A stretch of DNA of 64,000 nt from Prevotella sp. CAG:617 (GTDB lineage Bacteria; Bacteroidota; Bacteroidia; Bacteroidales; Bacteroidaceae), in assembly GCA_000438115.1 (NCBI GenBank), contig FR903596.1, positions 95,407 to 159,406 on the forward strand. The letters are read 5' to 3'. Positions 19,301-27,794 of this stretch are shown piece after piece (positions within the stretch are counted from its first letter, which is position 1; the number at the start of each line of letters is the position of its first letter). The position numbers were made by a program, and so were the translations under genes. The notes under the pieces are model-generated. The model was given only the letters and a program-made list of their open reading frames with translations. It was not told the DNA's origin and ran no database searches.

Positions 19301-20211
19301 ACTGTGTCAACTGGCGTCAATTCGGATTCTCTTTCTGTGCTCCAGTCCAACGGGCTGTCACCTTCAGTCAGGAAATAGTATGAATAAGCAGAATAGGGAT
19401 TGTTGATGTGACGACGTAAGGCTCCCGATTCTTCATGAATATATGTGCGGGTTCCTTCAGCATAGAATAGCAGACTGCCGCTACGGCGATACAGGGGAAC
19501 TTCAATGAGATCGTCTGTCATGTCGTCACCTAATATAGAATCCTGCATCAGTCCGCCATAGCCATACAGCTTGACTTTCTTTATGTCGTTGAATCCGGCT
19601 GATTTCAGCCAATCGGTTGACATTTGATAAATACCGCCTTCTGCAACCCTTATCTTTACCCATTTTCCGGATGCCAGTACGGAAGTTCTTGTATAGCGTT
19701 GTGGGGTTGACAGACTTGCCAGATTAACCTGACTGGCAGCAAGGTTTCGGGTTTGTACAAAAGCTGTGGCTGTGGCTGCTTTTTTCAGCGTATCAATTTT
19801 AAATGAAGTGAGCTGACGGATTTGCTGGTCTTGTTGTATGTAAGGGATAATATTAAGTGTGACAATGGTTTGTTTCTTCCAGTAGCCCTGATGCGTGGTA
19901 TATGTCAGTTGTTGGGGAATCTGAACGCCTTGTCTGATGAGTCGGGCAGATTCATCTTTGGATAGGGTACGGTATTCGGGAAATACAATTCTGACGTCAA
20001 ATGAGTCACGTGGTGATTGGTAGCCCAAGTTAATGGACATGTGAAATTGTTGTACACTGTCGTTGCTTGCCGAAAGGTTGGGAATCTCAATGAACTGACG
20101 GGAATCCTGTGCATGTCCTTCATTTGGTTGTATGGCAATGCCCAAAAGCAATGCGAAGAAAATGCTTTTCAGCACCCGTGAGTAATATGTGAACTTCTGA
20201 GTACGTTTCAT
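16390..20211 (-). CDS. porU: Type IX secretion system sortase PorU
   Basis: A 1273-residue C25 (gingipain-type) cysteine protease that cleaves the C-terminal signal of cargo and attaches it to the cell surface. Residues ~12-34 form the signal peptide. The catalytic His is in MNYSGHGSPSQLS (near residue 775) and the catalytic Cys in PLWIMASCEIDPYDD (near residue 808). The N-terminal ~500 residues are beta-rich, and the last ~90 form a FlgD-like/sorting-type domain (YDLQGRNLWNG, then GIYIFYVEAQIDGK). Follows the FAH gene by 8 nt and precedes porV. Confidence 0.95.
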   Translation of the reverse strand: MKRTQKFTYYSRVLKSIFFALLLGIAIQPNEGHAQDSRQFIEIPNLSASNDSVQQFHMSINLGYQSPRDSFDVRIVFPEYRTLSKDESARLIRQGVQIPQQLTYTTHQGYWKKQTIVTLNIIPYIQQDQQIRQLTSFKIDTLKKAATATAFVQTRNLAASQVNLASLSTPQRYTRTSVLASGKWVKIRVAEGGIYQMSTDWLKSAGFNDIKKVKLYGYGGLMQDSILGDDMTDDLIEVPLYRRSGSLLFYAEGTRTYIHEESGALRRHINNPYSAYSYYFLTEGDSPLDWSTERESELTPVDTVAYVRNYAINEYDSYSWYHGGRQFYDSYDFATNSSRSIHIDLPGFYQDCPDEKPSVAMAASGTQSCRVTLTLNGESAGSFSIPAISSQYTSANEKGYYLTAQPQSSNTLKIQTTTGVAARLNFICIPYLRKLSLDNGPIIFSTPVKNSSSTCYTVNEADNNTRIWKIGTGATLKTHEVYGSLNGSNYQVNLVQDGGRYIALDIADTYESPELVGEIYNQNLHADSAYDMVIIIPTSGKLYDQAKRLADFHEQHDGLRTKIVKAVELYNEFSSGTPDATAYRRYLKMLYDKATTEKDLPKYLLLFGDCVWDNRMITEDWKNASPDDYLLAYESDYSLGTLNNYTSDDYFGLLDDGEGEKITAEKIDLGIGRFTVSTPEEAKIMVDKVIAYAQNTNYGNWQNTICFMADDGDANLHMTDAESVINNNQSYLQNFNVKKIYWDAYERTTTATGNSYPQAETDIKTVLQNGALIMNYSGHGSPSQLSHEKVMVTNDFNYTTGKLPLWIMASCEIDPYDDPNDLNIGRTAVLCANGGAIGMICAARTVVSDKNNYLNRTLTQALLKPQSDGSATTLGEALMTTKNDLITDRLDLTDNKLRYVLIGDPALRLNIPTARIVIDSINGQSVKQRIQLKAGQTATIQGYITDINGEKIENWEGVVSATLFDIEQTITCKNNDNSASTNYVYKTWSRTLFDGTDSIKNGKIQMSIPIPIDISYSEESGKLVMYAINTEKNREANGNTTQLFMNGTASNVAIDSIGPDVYLYLNHPDFSNGGRVGNNATFYATLTDSSGINNTGNGIGHNIELSIDNDESMTYVLNNYFQYDFGKYTSGSITYPLNNLPDGNHTLTLRVWDLQNNPSVTTLNFVVTQTWTPSIYISAKSENVNTVTFKISIDGQQLQQETPYTIKVYDLQGRNLWNGSSILQATNYGTYEWNLCSQNNVPMTSGIYIFYVEAQIDGKTIKSQTEKFVVSKQ

Positions 20212-20219
20212 GTAGCGGA

Positions 20220-20831
20220 TTATTTGATGTTTAGCGCAATTCGCTTGACGCCGTTCAGATAGCCTTCAGCCCGTTGACCGATGTGAATCGTTACAGGAGG
20301 GCAGGGGCATCCGGTATAAATCAAGTCACCTTGCCGTAAGGTGTAGAACTGACTGAGATATTCTATCAGATTATCGATGTGAAATATCCAATCGGCAGTA
20401 TTACCTTTTTGTACTGTTTTTCCGTCCAGTTGCAGACAGAATTCGGCTTCGCCAATGGCCTCACTGCCGGTCCATTCCCCCAAGGCAGCCGATCCGTCAA
20501 ATCCTTTGCTTATCTCCCAGGGCAAACCGTGAAGTTGCTGTTGTTGCAGCAAATCTGCGGCAAAAAAATCAATCCCCAAAGTCACAGCGTCGTAATAACG
20601 CTGGGCAAATTTCTTGTTGATATATTTGCCCAGCCTGCATATTCTGACTACAACATTGATCTGCGCCATGCAGTTTTGTGTCCATTCCGGAATGAAAAAT
20701 GGTTTCTGGTCTTTCAGCAAGGCTGAATCGGTTTTACAGAATACAATGGGCTGGTTTGTTATATACAACGCTTTGTCGGTTGCATTATTGTGTGCGGCTA
20801 TAAAGTTGTTTTCAATGCCAATAATTTTCAT
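20220..20831 (-). CDS. Fumarylacetoacetate hydrolase-family protein
   Basis: A 203-residue member of the FAH/isomerase superfamily, which acts on 2-oxo acids or acylpyruvates with a divalent metal. Seen are FFIPEWTQNCMAQINVVVRICRLGK (near residue 45, quoted in part), GIDFFAADLL, and the C-terminal LRQGDLIYTGCPCPPVTIHIGQ, with the typical GDLI-TG turn. The start is ATG 20831 (MKIIGIEN); an in-frame upstream start at 20852 overlaps the promoter. It heads the porU-porV-ispF operon, ending 8 nt before porU. No functional link to secretion is evident. Confidence 0.85.
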   Translation of the reverse strand: MKIIGIENNFIAAHNNATDKALYITNQPIVFCKTDSALLKDQKPFFIPEWTQNCMAQINVVVRICRLGKYINKKFAQRYYDAVTLGIDFFAADLLQQQQLHGLPWEISKGFDGSAALGEWTGSEAIGEAEFCLQLDGKTVQKGNTADWIFHIDNLIEYLSQFYTLRQGDLIYTGCPCPPVTIHIGQRAEGYLNGVKRIALNIK

Positions 20832-20849
20832 AATCAACGCCTTTTGAAG

Positions 20850-20857
20850 CAAAGATA
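20850..20857 (-). promoter_or_regulatory. Promoter -7 element for the FAH-porU-porV-ispF-kinase operon
   Basis: Minus-strand TATCTTTG at 20850-20857 fits TAnnTTTG and would start transcription near 20843, 12 nt before ATG 20831. A -33 match is weak. Confidence 0.6.
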
Positions 20858-21128
20858 ATGCAAAAAAGTGAATTTTACGTTTACTTGGCCGTATGAGTTG
20901 GGGCTTAATGTAATTTTAGTTAGTCAGGAGAATCTATTTGTCATGGCTTGTCTTTTTTATTTTTTATGAGAAAAAACAGACATGCTTTTTGTAACAACAA
21001 GGTCGCGGCTGAAAAAAATAAGTTCCGACCTTATTCAAACAAGCTCCCGCTTTTTTTAGAAATAGCGCGAGTGACGATTTTTTAGGGAAAATCAGGTATT
21101 AAAAAAAGTAAAATTTTTTATACATCGT
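20858..21128. repeat. Divergent intergenic region with repeated hairpin-like modules
   Basis: No gene seen. It holds AAATAAGTTCCGACCTTATT at 21016-21035, a segment shared with the terminator near 59763, and an imperfect hairpin CTCCCGC (21044-21050) with GCGCGAG (21065-21071) around a T7 tract. A similar pair of modules occurs near 29707-29760. Confidence 0.5.
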
Positions 21129-21159
21129 TTTGCTCTTATGTGGCCTTGCTGTAACTTTG
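21129..21159 (+). promoter_or_regulatory. Consensus Bacteroidetes promoter for lepA
   Basis: TTTG at 21129-21132 and TAACTTTG at 21152-21159 are separated by 19 nt, an exact match to the Bacteroidetes primary sigma consensus. Start expected near 21166, leaving a leader of about 140 nt before lepA. Confidence 0.85.
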
Positions 21160-21190
21160 CACAATTATTAGTAAATTGGCATAAACATAA

Positions 21191-21277
21191 GCCGACGGGA
21201 AGTGACATCCGGTGGCATATTTAAAGGCCGCTGCAGAAGTTCTTGGGCCGGCATGGCATGCTTAATGTTATTGCCAC
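21191..21277 (+). promoter_or_regulatory. Structured 5' leader of lepA
   Basis: The leader is GC-richer than its surroundings and can fold: GCCGACGG (21191-21198) pairs with CCGGTGGC (21209-21216) with one mismatch and one wobble, and GTGGCA (21212-21217 area) could alternatively pair with TGCCAC near 21272-21277. No known riboswitch class was recognised. Confidence 0.35.
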
Positions 21278-21306
21278 GTGAGTATAAATAATGTGCATTC
21301 GTAAAG

Positions 21307-23088
21307 ATGAAACATATTCGTAATTTTTGTATTATAGCTCATATAGACCATGGAAAAAGTACGTTGGCCGATCGCTTGCTTGAACGTACGCGTACGGTAG
21401 ATGTGAATGAAAATCAAGTGCTTGATGACATGGATTTGGAGCGTGAGCGTGGTATCACGATTAAAAGCCATGCCATTCAGATGGAATATGAGCATGAGGG
21501 TGAGGTTTATCGCCTGAATCTGATAGATACGCCGGGACACGTGGATTTTGCCTATGAGGTGAGCCGTAGCATTGCTGCCTGTGAAGGCTGTTTGCTGGTT
21601 GTAGATGCTACGCAGGGCGTTCAGGCGCAGACCATTTCAAATTTGTATATGGCCATTGAACATGATTTGGAAATTATTCCCGTGTTGAACAAATGTGATG
21701 TGGCCAGTGCGATGCCTGAGGAAGTGGAAGATGAAGTAATTGAATTGTTGGGCTGTAAGCGTGAGGAGATTATTCGTGCTTCCGGAAAGACCGGTTTGGG
21801 AGTCGATGAAATTCTGGAAGCCATTGTCAACCGTATACCGGCTCCAAAGGGAGACGAGAAGGCACCGCTTCAGGCTTTGATTTTTGATTCCGTATTCAAT
21901 CCCTTCCGGGGAATAATTGCTTATTTTAAAATAGAAAACGGAAGTATTCGGCAGGGCGATGAAGTGGAATTTATCAATACCAAGCGACGTTATACGGCAG
22001 ACGAAATCGGCGTGCTGAAAATGTCGCTTTCACCGCGTAAGGAACTTAAATGTGGTGATGTGGGCTATATCGTGAGTGGTATAAAGACGGCAACCGAGGT
22101 AAAAGTCGGTGATACGATCACTCATGTGGCAAATCCCTGCGAAAAGGCCATTGAAGGTTTCGAGGAAGTAAAGCCCATGGTTTTTGCCGGTGTTTACCCC
22201 ATAGAAACTGAGGATTTTGAAAACCTTCGGGCTTCGCTTGAAAAATTGCAACTCAATGATGCTTCGCTGACGTTTACGCCTGAGTCTTCGGTGGCATTAG
22301 GATTTGGGTTCCGTTGCGGATTCCTGGGATTGCTGCATATGGAGATTATACAGGAGCGGTTGGACCGTGAGTTTAATATGAACGTAATCACCACCGTTCC
22401 CAACGTAAGTTATCATGTATTTGATAAGCATGGTAATATGAAAGAGGTGCATAATCCGGCCGGAATGCCGGATACTACGGAAATTGAGCATATCGAGGAA
22501 CCATATATCCGGGCTTCAATCATTACGCTTTCTGATTATATCGGTCCCATCATGACGCTGTGCTTGGGTAAGCGAGGTGAGCTGGCCAAGCAGGAGTATG
22601 TGTCGGGCAACCGTGTAGAGTTGTATTACGATATGCCTCTTGCAGAAATTGTTATTGACTTTTATGACAAACTTAAGAGCATTTCAAAAGGATATGCTTC
22701 GTTTGACTATCACCAAACCGGTTTCCGCCCGTCTAAATTGGTGAAGTTGGATATATTGCTGAACGGCGAACCCGTAGATGCCCTTTCTACGCTGACCCAT
22801 GTAGACAATGCGGTGACGTTTGGTCGTCGGATGTGTGAGAAATTGAAAGACCTGTTGCCCCGTCAGCAGTTTGACATAGCCATACAGGCTGCAATCGGTG
22901 CCAAAATCATTGCTCGTGAAACGGTGAAGCAGGTGCGCAAGGACGTTACTGCCAAGTGTTACGGTGGTGATATCAGCCGAAAGCGTAAGTTGCTTGAAAA
23001 GCAGAAGCGTGGAAAGAAGAGAATGAAGGAAATCGGCAATGTTCAGGTTCCGCAAAAGGCTTTCCTTGCCGTGTTAAAACTGGATTAA
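21307..23088 (+). CDS. lepA: Elongation factor 4 (LepA)
   Basis: A 593-residue translational GTPase that acts on ribosomes, with proposed roles in back-translocation and initiation. G motifs: AHIDHGKST (G1, near residue 10), RGITIKSH (G2), DTPGHVDF (G3), NKCD (G4). Domain II, domain III and the LepA-specific C-terminal domain follow, ending in [13 protein letters not shown], the typical LepA end. Length is standard (about 595). Transcribed from a consensus promoter; rlmN begins 14 nt after its stop. Confidence 0.98.
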   Translation: MKHIRNFCIIAHIDHGKSTLADRLLERTRTVDVNENQVLDDMDLERERGITIKSHAIQMEYEHEGEVYRLNLIDTPGHVDFAYEVSRSIAACEGCLLVVDATQGVQAQTISNLYMAIEHDLEIIPVLNKCDVASAMPEEVEDEVIELLGCKREEIIRASGKTGLGVDEILEAIVNRIPAPKGDEKAPLQALIFDSVFNPFRGIIAYFKIENGSIRQGDEVEFINTKRRYTADEIGVLKMSLSPRKELKCGDVGYIVSGIKTATEVKVGDTITHVANPCEKAIEGFEEVKPMVFAGVYPIETEDFENLRASLEKLQLNDASLTFTPESSVALGFGFRCGFLGLLHMEIIQERLDREFNMNVITTVPNVSYHVFDKHGNMKEVHNPAGMPDTTEIEHIEEPYIRASIITLSDYIGPIMTLCLGKRGELAKQEYVSGNRVELYYDMPLAEIVIDFYDKLKSISKGYASFDYHQTGFRPSKLVKLDILLNGEPVDALSTLTHVDNAVTFGRRMCEKLKDLLPRQQFDIAIQAAIGAKIIARETVKQVRKDVTAKCYGGDISRKRKLLEKQKRGKKRMKEIGNVQVPQKAFLAVLKLD

Positions 23089-23102
23089 AAGCAGATTGGA
23101 AT

Positions 23103-24164
23103 ATGGCGGAAAGATTGTTGGGAAAGTCGCAGGCGGAATTGGTTAGCCTGTTGCAAGACAACGGCATGCCAGCATTTGTAGGCAAACAAGTTGCGGATTG
23201 GATATACCGTAAGAATGTGTTGGCCATAGACAGCATGACAAATGTATCCAAACGGGTACGTGAGTGGCTGGCTGCACATTATGATTTAGGAATTGTTGCG
23301 CCAATTGATGAGCAACGGTCCGTAGATGGAACCGTAAAATATCTGTTTCCTGTGGAATGTGGCGGTTTTGTTGAAACCGTTTATATACCCGATGGCGATA
23401 GAGCCACGCTTTGTGTGTCATCACAAGTAGGATGTAAGATGGGGTGTAAGTTTTGTATGACGGGGCGTCAGGGGTTTCATGGACAACTTACGGTGGGTGA
23501 TATCCTTAATCAGATTTACGCTTTGCCCCAGGGGGCCGCTGCATTGACCAACGTGGTTTTCATGGGGCAGGGGGAACCGATGGATAATTATGCGTCGGTT
23601 TTGAAGGCTACACAAATCTTAACCGCACCATGGGGCTTGGCTTGGAGTCCTAAGCGTATTACGGTATCAACAGTGGGAGTCGAGAGTGGCTTGCGCCGCT
23701 TTCTGACGGAGAGCGATTGTCATGTGGCTGTAAGTTTGCACAATCCGTTTCCTACCGAGCGAGTTTTGTTGATGCCGGTAGAACGCGCTTATCCTATAAC
23801 CAAAATTGTAAATTTGTTGGCCGGTTTTCCAGCCTTTGCACGTCGTCGCGGCGCTAATGAGTGTGAATCAAGGCAGCGTAGAATATCTTTTGAATATACG
23901 CTCTTTGAAGGGTATAATGACAGCGAGCGTCATGCCCGTGGCTTGTTGGATTTGCTTCGGCCTTTGGATTGTCGGGTTAATTTGATTCGCTTTCATGAAA
24001 TTCCTGATAGCAACTTGCGTCCGGTATCAGAAGATAAAATGGTATGGTTCAGAAACTATCTGACCCAACATGGGCTGTTTGCTACAATTCGGGCTTCACG
24101 GGGGCAGGATATTTATGCGGCATGCGGTTTGTTGACGACCAAGAAAAATGATGAGCTGGCTTAG
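23103..24164 (+). CDS. rlmN: Dual-specificity 23S rRNA A2503 / tRNA methyltransferase RlmN
   Basis: A 353-residue radical SAM enzyme that methylates C2 of A2503 in 23S rRNA (and, in some bacteria, A37 of tRNAs). The iron-sulfur cluster motif is CKMGCKFCMTG near residues 115-125; the second catalytic cysteine, which carries the methyl intermediate, is in DIYAACGLL near residue 342. The N-terminal helical domain has MPAFVGKQVADWIY. Starts 14 nt after lepA. Length is standard. Confidence 0.96.
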   Translation: MAERLLGKSQAELVSLLQDNGMPAFVGKQVADWIYRKNVLAIDSMTNVSKRVREWLAAHYDLGIVAPIDEQRSVDGTVKYLFPVECGGFVETVYIPDGDRATLCVSSQVGCKMGCKFCMTGRQGFHGQLTVGDILNQIYALPQGAAALTNVVFMGQGEPMDNYASVLKATQILTAPWGLAWSPKRITVSTVGVESGLRRFLTESDCHVAVSLHNPFPTERVLLMPVERAYPITKIVNLLAGFPAFARRRGANECESRQRRISFEYTLFEGYNDSERHARGLLDLLRPLDCRVNLIRFHEIPDSNLRPVSEDKMVWFRNYLTQHGLFATIRASRGQDIYAACGLLTTKKNDELA

Positions 24165-24209
24165 GCTTTTGCTTATCGGGATAGAGTAGAAAAATAAAAT
24201 GACAGAGAT

Positions 24210-25271
24210 ATGGATTCTGAAAAAATAAAAATAGGAATTACGCAGGGAGATTTGAATGGCATAGGCTTGGAGTTGGTGCTTAAAACCTTTTCCAATGCAG
24301 GTATGTTGGATTTATGTACGCCGGTCTTGTATGCTTCTGCAAAAGCTGCAACTTATCATCGGAAAGCAATTTCCTCTGAAACAAATTTCCATATTGTGAA
24401 ATCGGCCACAGAAGCCCAGGCGGGAATGCTTAATTTGGTAAATTGTTTTGATGACGAAGTAAAAATTGAGTTTGGTAAGCCTTCAGTAGATAGTGGACGT
24501 GCAGCTTTGGCTGCGCTTGAAAAGGCCGTAGAAGAATATAAATCGGGAATGATTGATGCCATCGTGACGGCTCCTATTAGCAAGAGCGATATTCAGGGCC
24601 CGAGTTTCCAGTTTAAGGGACATACAGAGTTCTTTGCGGATCGTGTGGGTGATGGGATGCAGCCTTTGATGATTTTGATGAACAATCAGATGAAAGTAGC
24701 TTTACTTTCAACGCATGTAGCGGTTAAGGACATTTCATCTCAATTGACACGTGAAGCGCTGATGGAAAAATTGCGTATTTTTCATAAATCATTACGCATA
24801 GATTTCAGAATCTCGATTCCGCGTATTGCCGTGCTGGCTTTGAATCCTCATGCCGGGGATGATGGCTTGTTGGGTAGTGAGGAAAAGGAAATCATCATCC
24901 CAGTCATTTCAGAGCTTGAAAAGGAAAGTATTTTCTGTTTCGGTCCATTTGCAGCAGATGGATTCTTTGGCGCAGGTCTTTATCGCGAGTTTGACGGTGT
25001 TATGGCTATGTATCATGACCAGGGATTGGCACCATTCAAAGCACTTTCTATGAATGATGGCGTAAATTTTACGGCAGGGTTGCCTCTGGTCCGTACTTCG
25101 CCGGATCATGGTACTGCTTATGATATAGCAGGAAAAGGCGTGGCCAATGAAAATTCATTTAGACATGCAATATATACAGCCATCGATGTTTTGCGCAACA
25201 GAAGACTTGAGGCAGAAATGTTTAACCATCGGCTTGTTATGCCATTGGAGGGCGAAAAGGAGAAAAAATAA
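24210..25271 (+). CDS. pdxA: 4-hydroxythreonine-4-phosphate dehydrogenase
   Basis: A 353-residue NAD-dependent enzyme of pyridoxal 5'-phosphate synthesis. Seen are IGITQGDLNGIGLEL at the start, the substrate and metal histidines in FKGHTEFFADRVG (near residue 137), STHVAVKDI (near 171), and YHDQGLAPFKAL (near 270), plus NPHAGDDGLLGSEE near residue 213. Length fits bacterial PdxA. It lies 45 nt after rlmN and 17 nt before the nucleotidyltransferase that opens the next cluster; it may be on the same transcript. Confidence 0.96.
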   Translation: MDSEKIKIGITQGDLNGIGLELVLKTFSNAGMLDLCTPVLYASAKAATYHRKAISSETNFHIVKSATEAQAGMLNLVNCFDDEVKIEFGKPSVDSGRAALAALEKAVEEYKSGMIDAIVTAPISKSDIQGPSFQFKGHTEFFADRVGDGMQPLMILMNNQMKVALLSTHVAVKDISSQLTREALMEKLRIFHKSLRIDFRISIPRIAVLALNPHAGDDGLLGSEEKEIIIPVISELEKESIFCFGPFAADGFFGAGLYREFDGVMAMYHDQGLAPFKALSMNDGVNFTAGLPLVRTSPDHGTAYDIAGKGVANENSFRHAIYTAIDVLRNRRLEAEMFNHRLVMPLEGEKEKK

Positions 25272-25288
25272 TAAAAGAGTTTGTTAAG

Positions 25289-25999
25289 ATGAAGTTTGCT
25301 ATAATTGCTGCAGGCGAAGGATCCCGTTTGCAGCAGGAAGGAATACATTTGCCTAAACCTTTGGTTAAATTACGTGGCGAATCGTTGATAGATCGGTTGA
25401 TTAGAATCTTTAATAGTAACGGTGCAGATGAAATAGATATAATAGTCAATCAAATTTATCCGGAAACGGCACAGCATATTCAGGCTCTTATGGAGACTGA
25501 AAAAGGCAAAAATATACGATTGATAGTAAAAAAAACTCCCAGTTCGATGCATAGTTTTTATGAACTGAGTGAATTGATTGGTGATGAGCCATTTTGCTTG
25601 ACTACGGTGGATACAATTTTTGATGAACAGGAGTTCTCTGATTATATTCAGGCATTCAAGGAGAACGCTACGTATGATGGTATGATGGCCGTGACGGATT
25701 TTATAGACGACGAAAAACCACTTTATGTCGCTACTGATGAGGATTTGAATATTACCGGATTTCATGATCAAAATGAAGGGGATATTTATATCTCAGGGGG
25801 GATTTATTGTTTGAATCCGGTCGCTTTAAATACTCTTCGTGGTTGTATTGCACGGGGGGAAAGCAGGATGCGGAATTTTCAGCGTGCTTTAATTACTGAT
25901 GGTTTGCACTTAAAAGCTTGCTTGTTTTCTAAAATTTTGGATGTAGATCACGTTAGTGATATTCAAAAGGCTGTTGAGTTTTTGGAGTCACATCAGTAG
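25289..25999 (+). CDS. Sugar-phosphate-type nucleotidyltransferase, first gene of a head-group cluster
   Basis: A 236-residue nucleotidyltransferase with the nucleotide-binding loop IAAGEGSRL (residues ~5-13) and PKPLVKLRG (about 23-31), an acidic metal site near TTVDTIFDE (about residue 109) and SGGIYCLNP (about 172). It should couple an NTP to a phosphorylated sugar, polyol or choline-like compound to make an NDP-alcohol. Cytoplasmic. It starts 17 nt after pdxA and ends 11 nt before the ATP-grasp gene. With the CDP-alcohol transferase two genes on, the pair mimics the split form of archaeal inositol-phosphate cytidylyltransferase/DIPP synthase. The substrate is not known. Confidence 0.88.
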   Translation: MKFAIIAAGEGSRLQQEGIHLPKPLVKLRGESLIDRLIRIFNSNGADEIDIIVNQIYPETAQHIQALMETEKGKNIRLIVKKTPSSMHSFYELSELIGDEPFCLTTVDTIFDEQEFSDYIQAFKENATYDGMMAVTDFIDDEKPLYVATDEDLNITGFHDQNEGDIYISGGIYCLNPVALNTLRGCIARGESRMRNFQRALITDGLHLKACLFSKILDVDHVSDIQKAVEFLESHQ

Positions 26000-26010
26000 A
26001 TCAATGAAGT

Positions 26011-26877
26011 ATGGATTTTTTAGGAATAAGTAGATCACCGATATATTCCCCGCATTCAGAGGATCGTGATGCGCAGATTTTTAATCAATTGTCTGCTGAA
26101 TTGAGAGCACGAAATTTTCAGGTAGCTTGTCTGTCTGAAGATGAGTTTGATGATAAATCAGTAGAAATCTTATGTAATGATGCCCCTATAATATTTTCAA
26201 TGGGACGCCATCCGCATGTGTTGCGGTTGTTGGCCAAAATGCAGCAACAAGGATGTGTCGTTGTCAACTCTGCTTCTGGGATTATGCGGTTGTCTCGTCG
26301 AAATATTTATGCGTCTTGTTTGTCTCTTGGCGTGAATGTTCCACAACAGTATTCGGAACTTGGAGAAACGTGTGATTTGCAATATCCCTGTTGGCTGAAA
26401 CGTGATGATGCTTGCTCACAGCAAGCTGATGACGTTTGTTTTGCTGCTAATAAGGAAGAATTGCAGTCAAAAATACAGGGATTTGTTCAGCGTGGCGTGG
26501 CTCATTATGTCGTGAGTGAACACAAAACCGGTGATTTGATTAAATTTTATGGTGTAGCTGGTACATCGTTTTTTTATTGGTATTCACCAAAACGTGATAA
26601 TGGCTTTTCAAAATTCGGACTTGAGAAGCATAATGATGAATATAGTGGATTTGCTTTTGATGAAGTGGCTTTTCAGAAACAGATGAATTGTCTGGCGCAA
26701 CATTTGCAAATTCCTGTATATGGAGGCGACGCCATAGTGGATAATCAGGGGCAGTGTTTTCTGATTGATTTCAATGATTGGCCCAGCTTTTCCTGTTGCA
26801 GGGATAAAGCAGTGCCGGCCATTGCCGACTGTCTGGTTCAGATGGCCAAACATAATAGATTAAGTATTAAGAAATAA
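26011..26877 (+). CDS. ATP-grasp-fold ligase-like protein
   Basis: A 288-residue protein that looks like an ATP-grasp ligase, joining a carboxylate to an amine, hydroxyl or thiol through an acyl-phosphate. The N-terminal ~90 residues look like the preATP-grasp domain (IIFSMGRHPHVLRLLAKMQ). YPCWLKRDDACSQQ (near residue 127) resembles the first ATP-binding lysine region, and FLIDFNDWPSFS near residue 250 matches the D/E-x-N metal-binding motif. Flanked at 11 nt and 5 nt by the other cluster genes. The substrate is unknown; attaching an amino acid to a head group is a speculation. Confidence 0.78.
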   Translation: MDFLGISRSPIYSPHSEDRDAQIFNQLSAELRARNFQVACLSEDEFDDKSVEILCNDAPIIFSMGRHPHVLRLLAKMQQQGCVVVNSASGIMRLSRRNIYASCLSLGVNVPQQYSELGETCDLQYPCWLKRDDACSQQADDVCFAANKEELQSKIQGFVQRGVAHYVVSEHKTGDLIKFYGVAGTSFFYWYSPKRDNGFSKFGLEKHNDEYSGFAFDEVAFQKQMNCLAQHLQIPVYGGDAIVDNQGQCFLIDFNDWPSFSCCRDKAVPAIADCLVQMAKHNRLSIKK

Positions 26878-26882
26878 GATAT

Positions 26883-27788
26883 ATGAGTACAAACAGTAAA
26901 TTGCAGTCTACTTTCAAGTCAAATGATACGGAAGAATGGTTGGATATCCATTTTACACGTCCTATAGGCTTGTTATGGGCAAATTTTTTCAATCGTTTTA
27001 ATATTCATCCCAATGTGGTTACATTATTGTCCATTATTTTAGGAGTAGCAGCAGGTATAATGTTTTATTATCCTGACTTGTTGCACACTATTATCGGAAT
27101 TTTGTTGCTCATGTGGGCCAACTTTTATGATAGTGCTGATGGGCAGCTTGCACGTATGACAGGCAAGAAAACGCTCTGGGGGCGTATTCTTGACGGATTT
27201 GCCGGCGATGCCTGGTTCTTTTCAATATATGTGGCCATCTGTTTGCGCCTGACACCGCAGTGGGGCATTTGGATTTGGTTGTTGGCCTCTTTTTCCGGAT
27301 TTATTTGTCATACGCGCCAGTGTCAATTGGCTGATTATTATCGCAATATTCATCTTTACTTTTTGAAGGGAGAGTCAGGGAGTGAACTTGACAGCTATCA
27401 AAAGGTGCAGTCGGAATATTTGTCTTTAAAATGGTCGAAGGATTTTGCCCACAAATTGTTTCTTTTCTTTTATCGTAGTTATACTAAAGCGCAGGAGTCA
27501 ATGACTCCACAGTTTCAACTTTTCAAAAACAGTATTGATAAAAAGTATGGGCATTCTTTGCCAGAGGATTTGCGCGCGACGTTCCGTAAGGGCAGCCTTC
27601 CACTTATGAAATATACCAATATTCTGACGTTCAATACACGGGCCATCGTGCTTTATATTTCCTTATTAGTCGGGTATCCGTGGATTTATTTTGTGTTTGA
27701 AGTCGTGGTAATGAATATTTTGTTTTTCTATATGCGTTCAAAGCACGAAGCTTTGTGTCGGAATTTGAATAATCAGTTATCAGAGTAA
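26883..27788 (+). CDS. CDP-alcohol phosphatidyltransferase-family membrane enzyme
   Basis: A 301-residue integral membrane enzyme of the CDP-AP family, which moves a phospho-alcohol between CDP and an acceptor alcohol. FNRFNIHPNVVTLLS (about residues 39-53) is the usual entry. The catalytic motif begins DSADGQLAR near residue 84 and continues to LWGRILDGFAGD. The family rule places the last two Asp residues with three between them (D-x3-D); here there are four (D-GFAG-D), which is unusual. About six hydrophobic segments follow. It sits between the ATP-grasp and UPF0104-like genes, 5 and 6 nt away. Confidence 0.9.
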   Translation: MSTNSKLQSTFKSNDTEEWLDIHFTRPIGLLWANFFNRFNIHPNVVTLLSIILGVAAGIMFYYPDLLHTIIGILLLMWANFYDSADGQLARMTGKKTLWGRILDGFAGDAWFFSIYVAICLRLTPQWGIWIWLLASFSGFICHTRQCQLADYYRNIHLYFLKGESGSELDSYQKVQSEYLSLKWSKDFAHKLFLFFYRSYTKAQESMTPQFQLFKNSIDKKYGHSLPEDLRATFRKGSLPLMKYTNILTFNTRAIVLYISLLVGYPWIYFVFEVVVMNILFFYMRSKHEALCRNLNNQLSE

Positions 27789-27794
27789 TAGTAG

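Noticed and set aside
20832..20852. Upstream in-frame start for the FAH-family gene
   Set aside because: It overlaps the -7 element at 20850-20857 and adds a segment not typical of the family.
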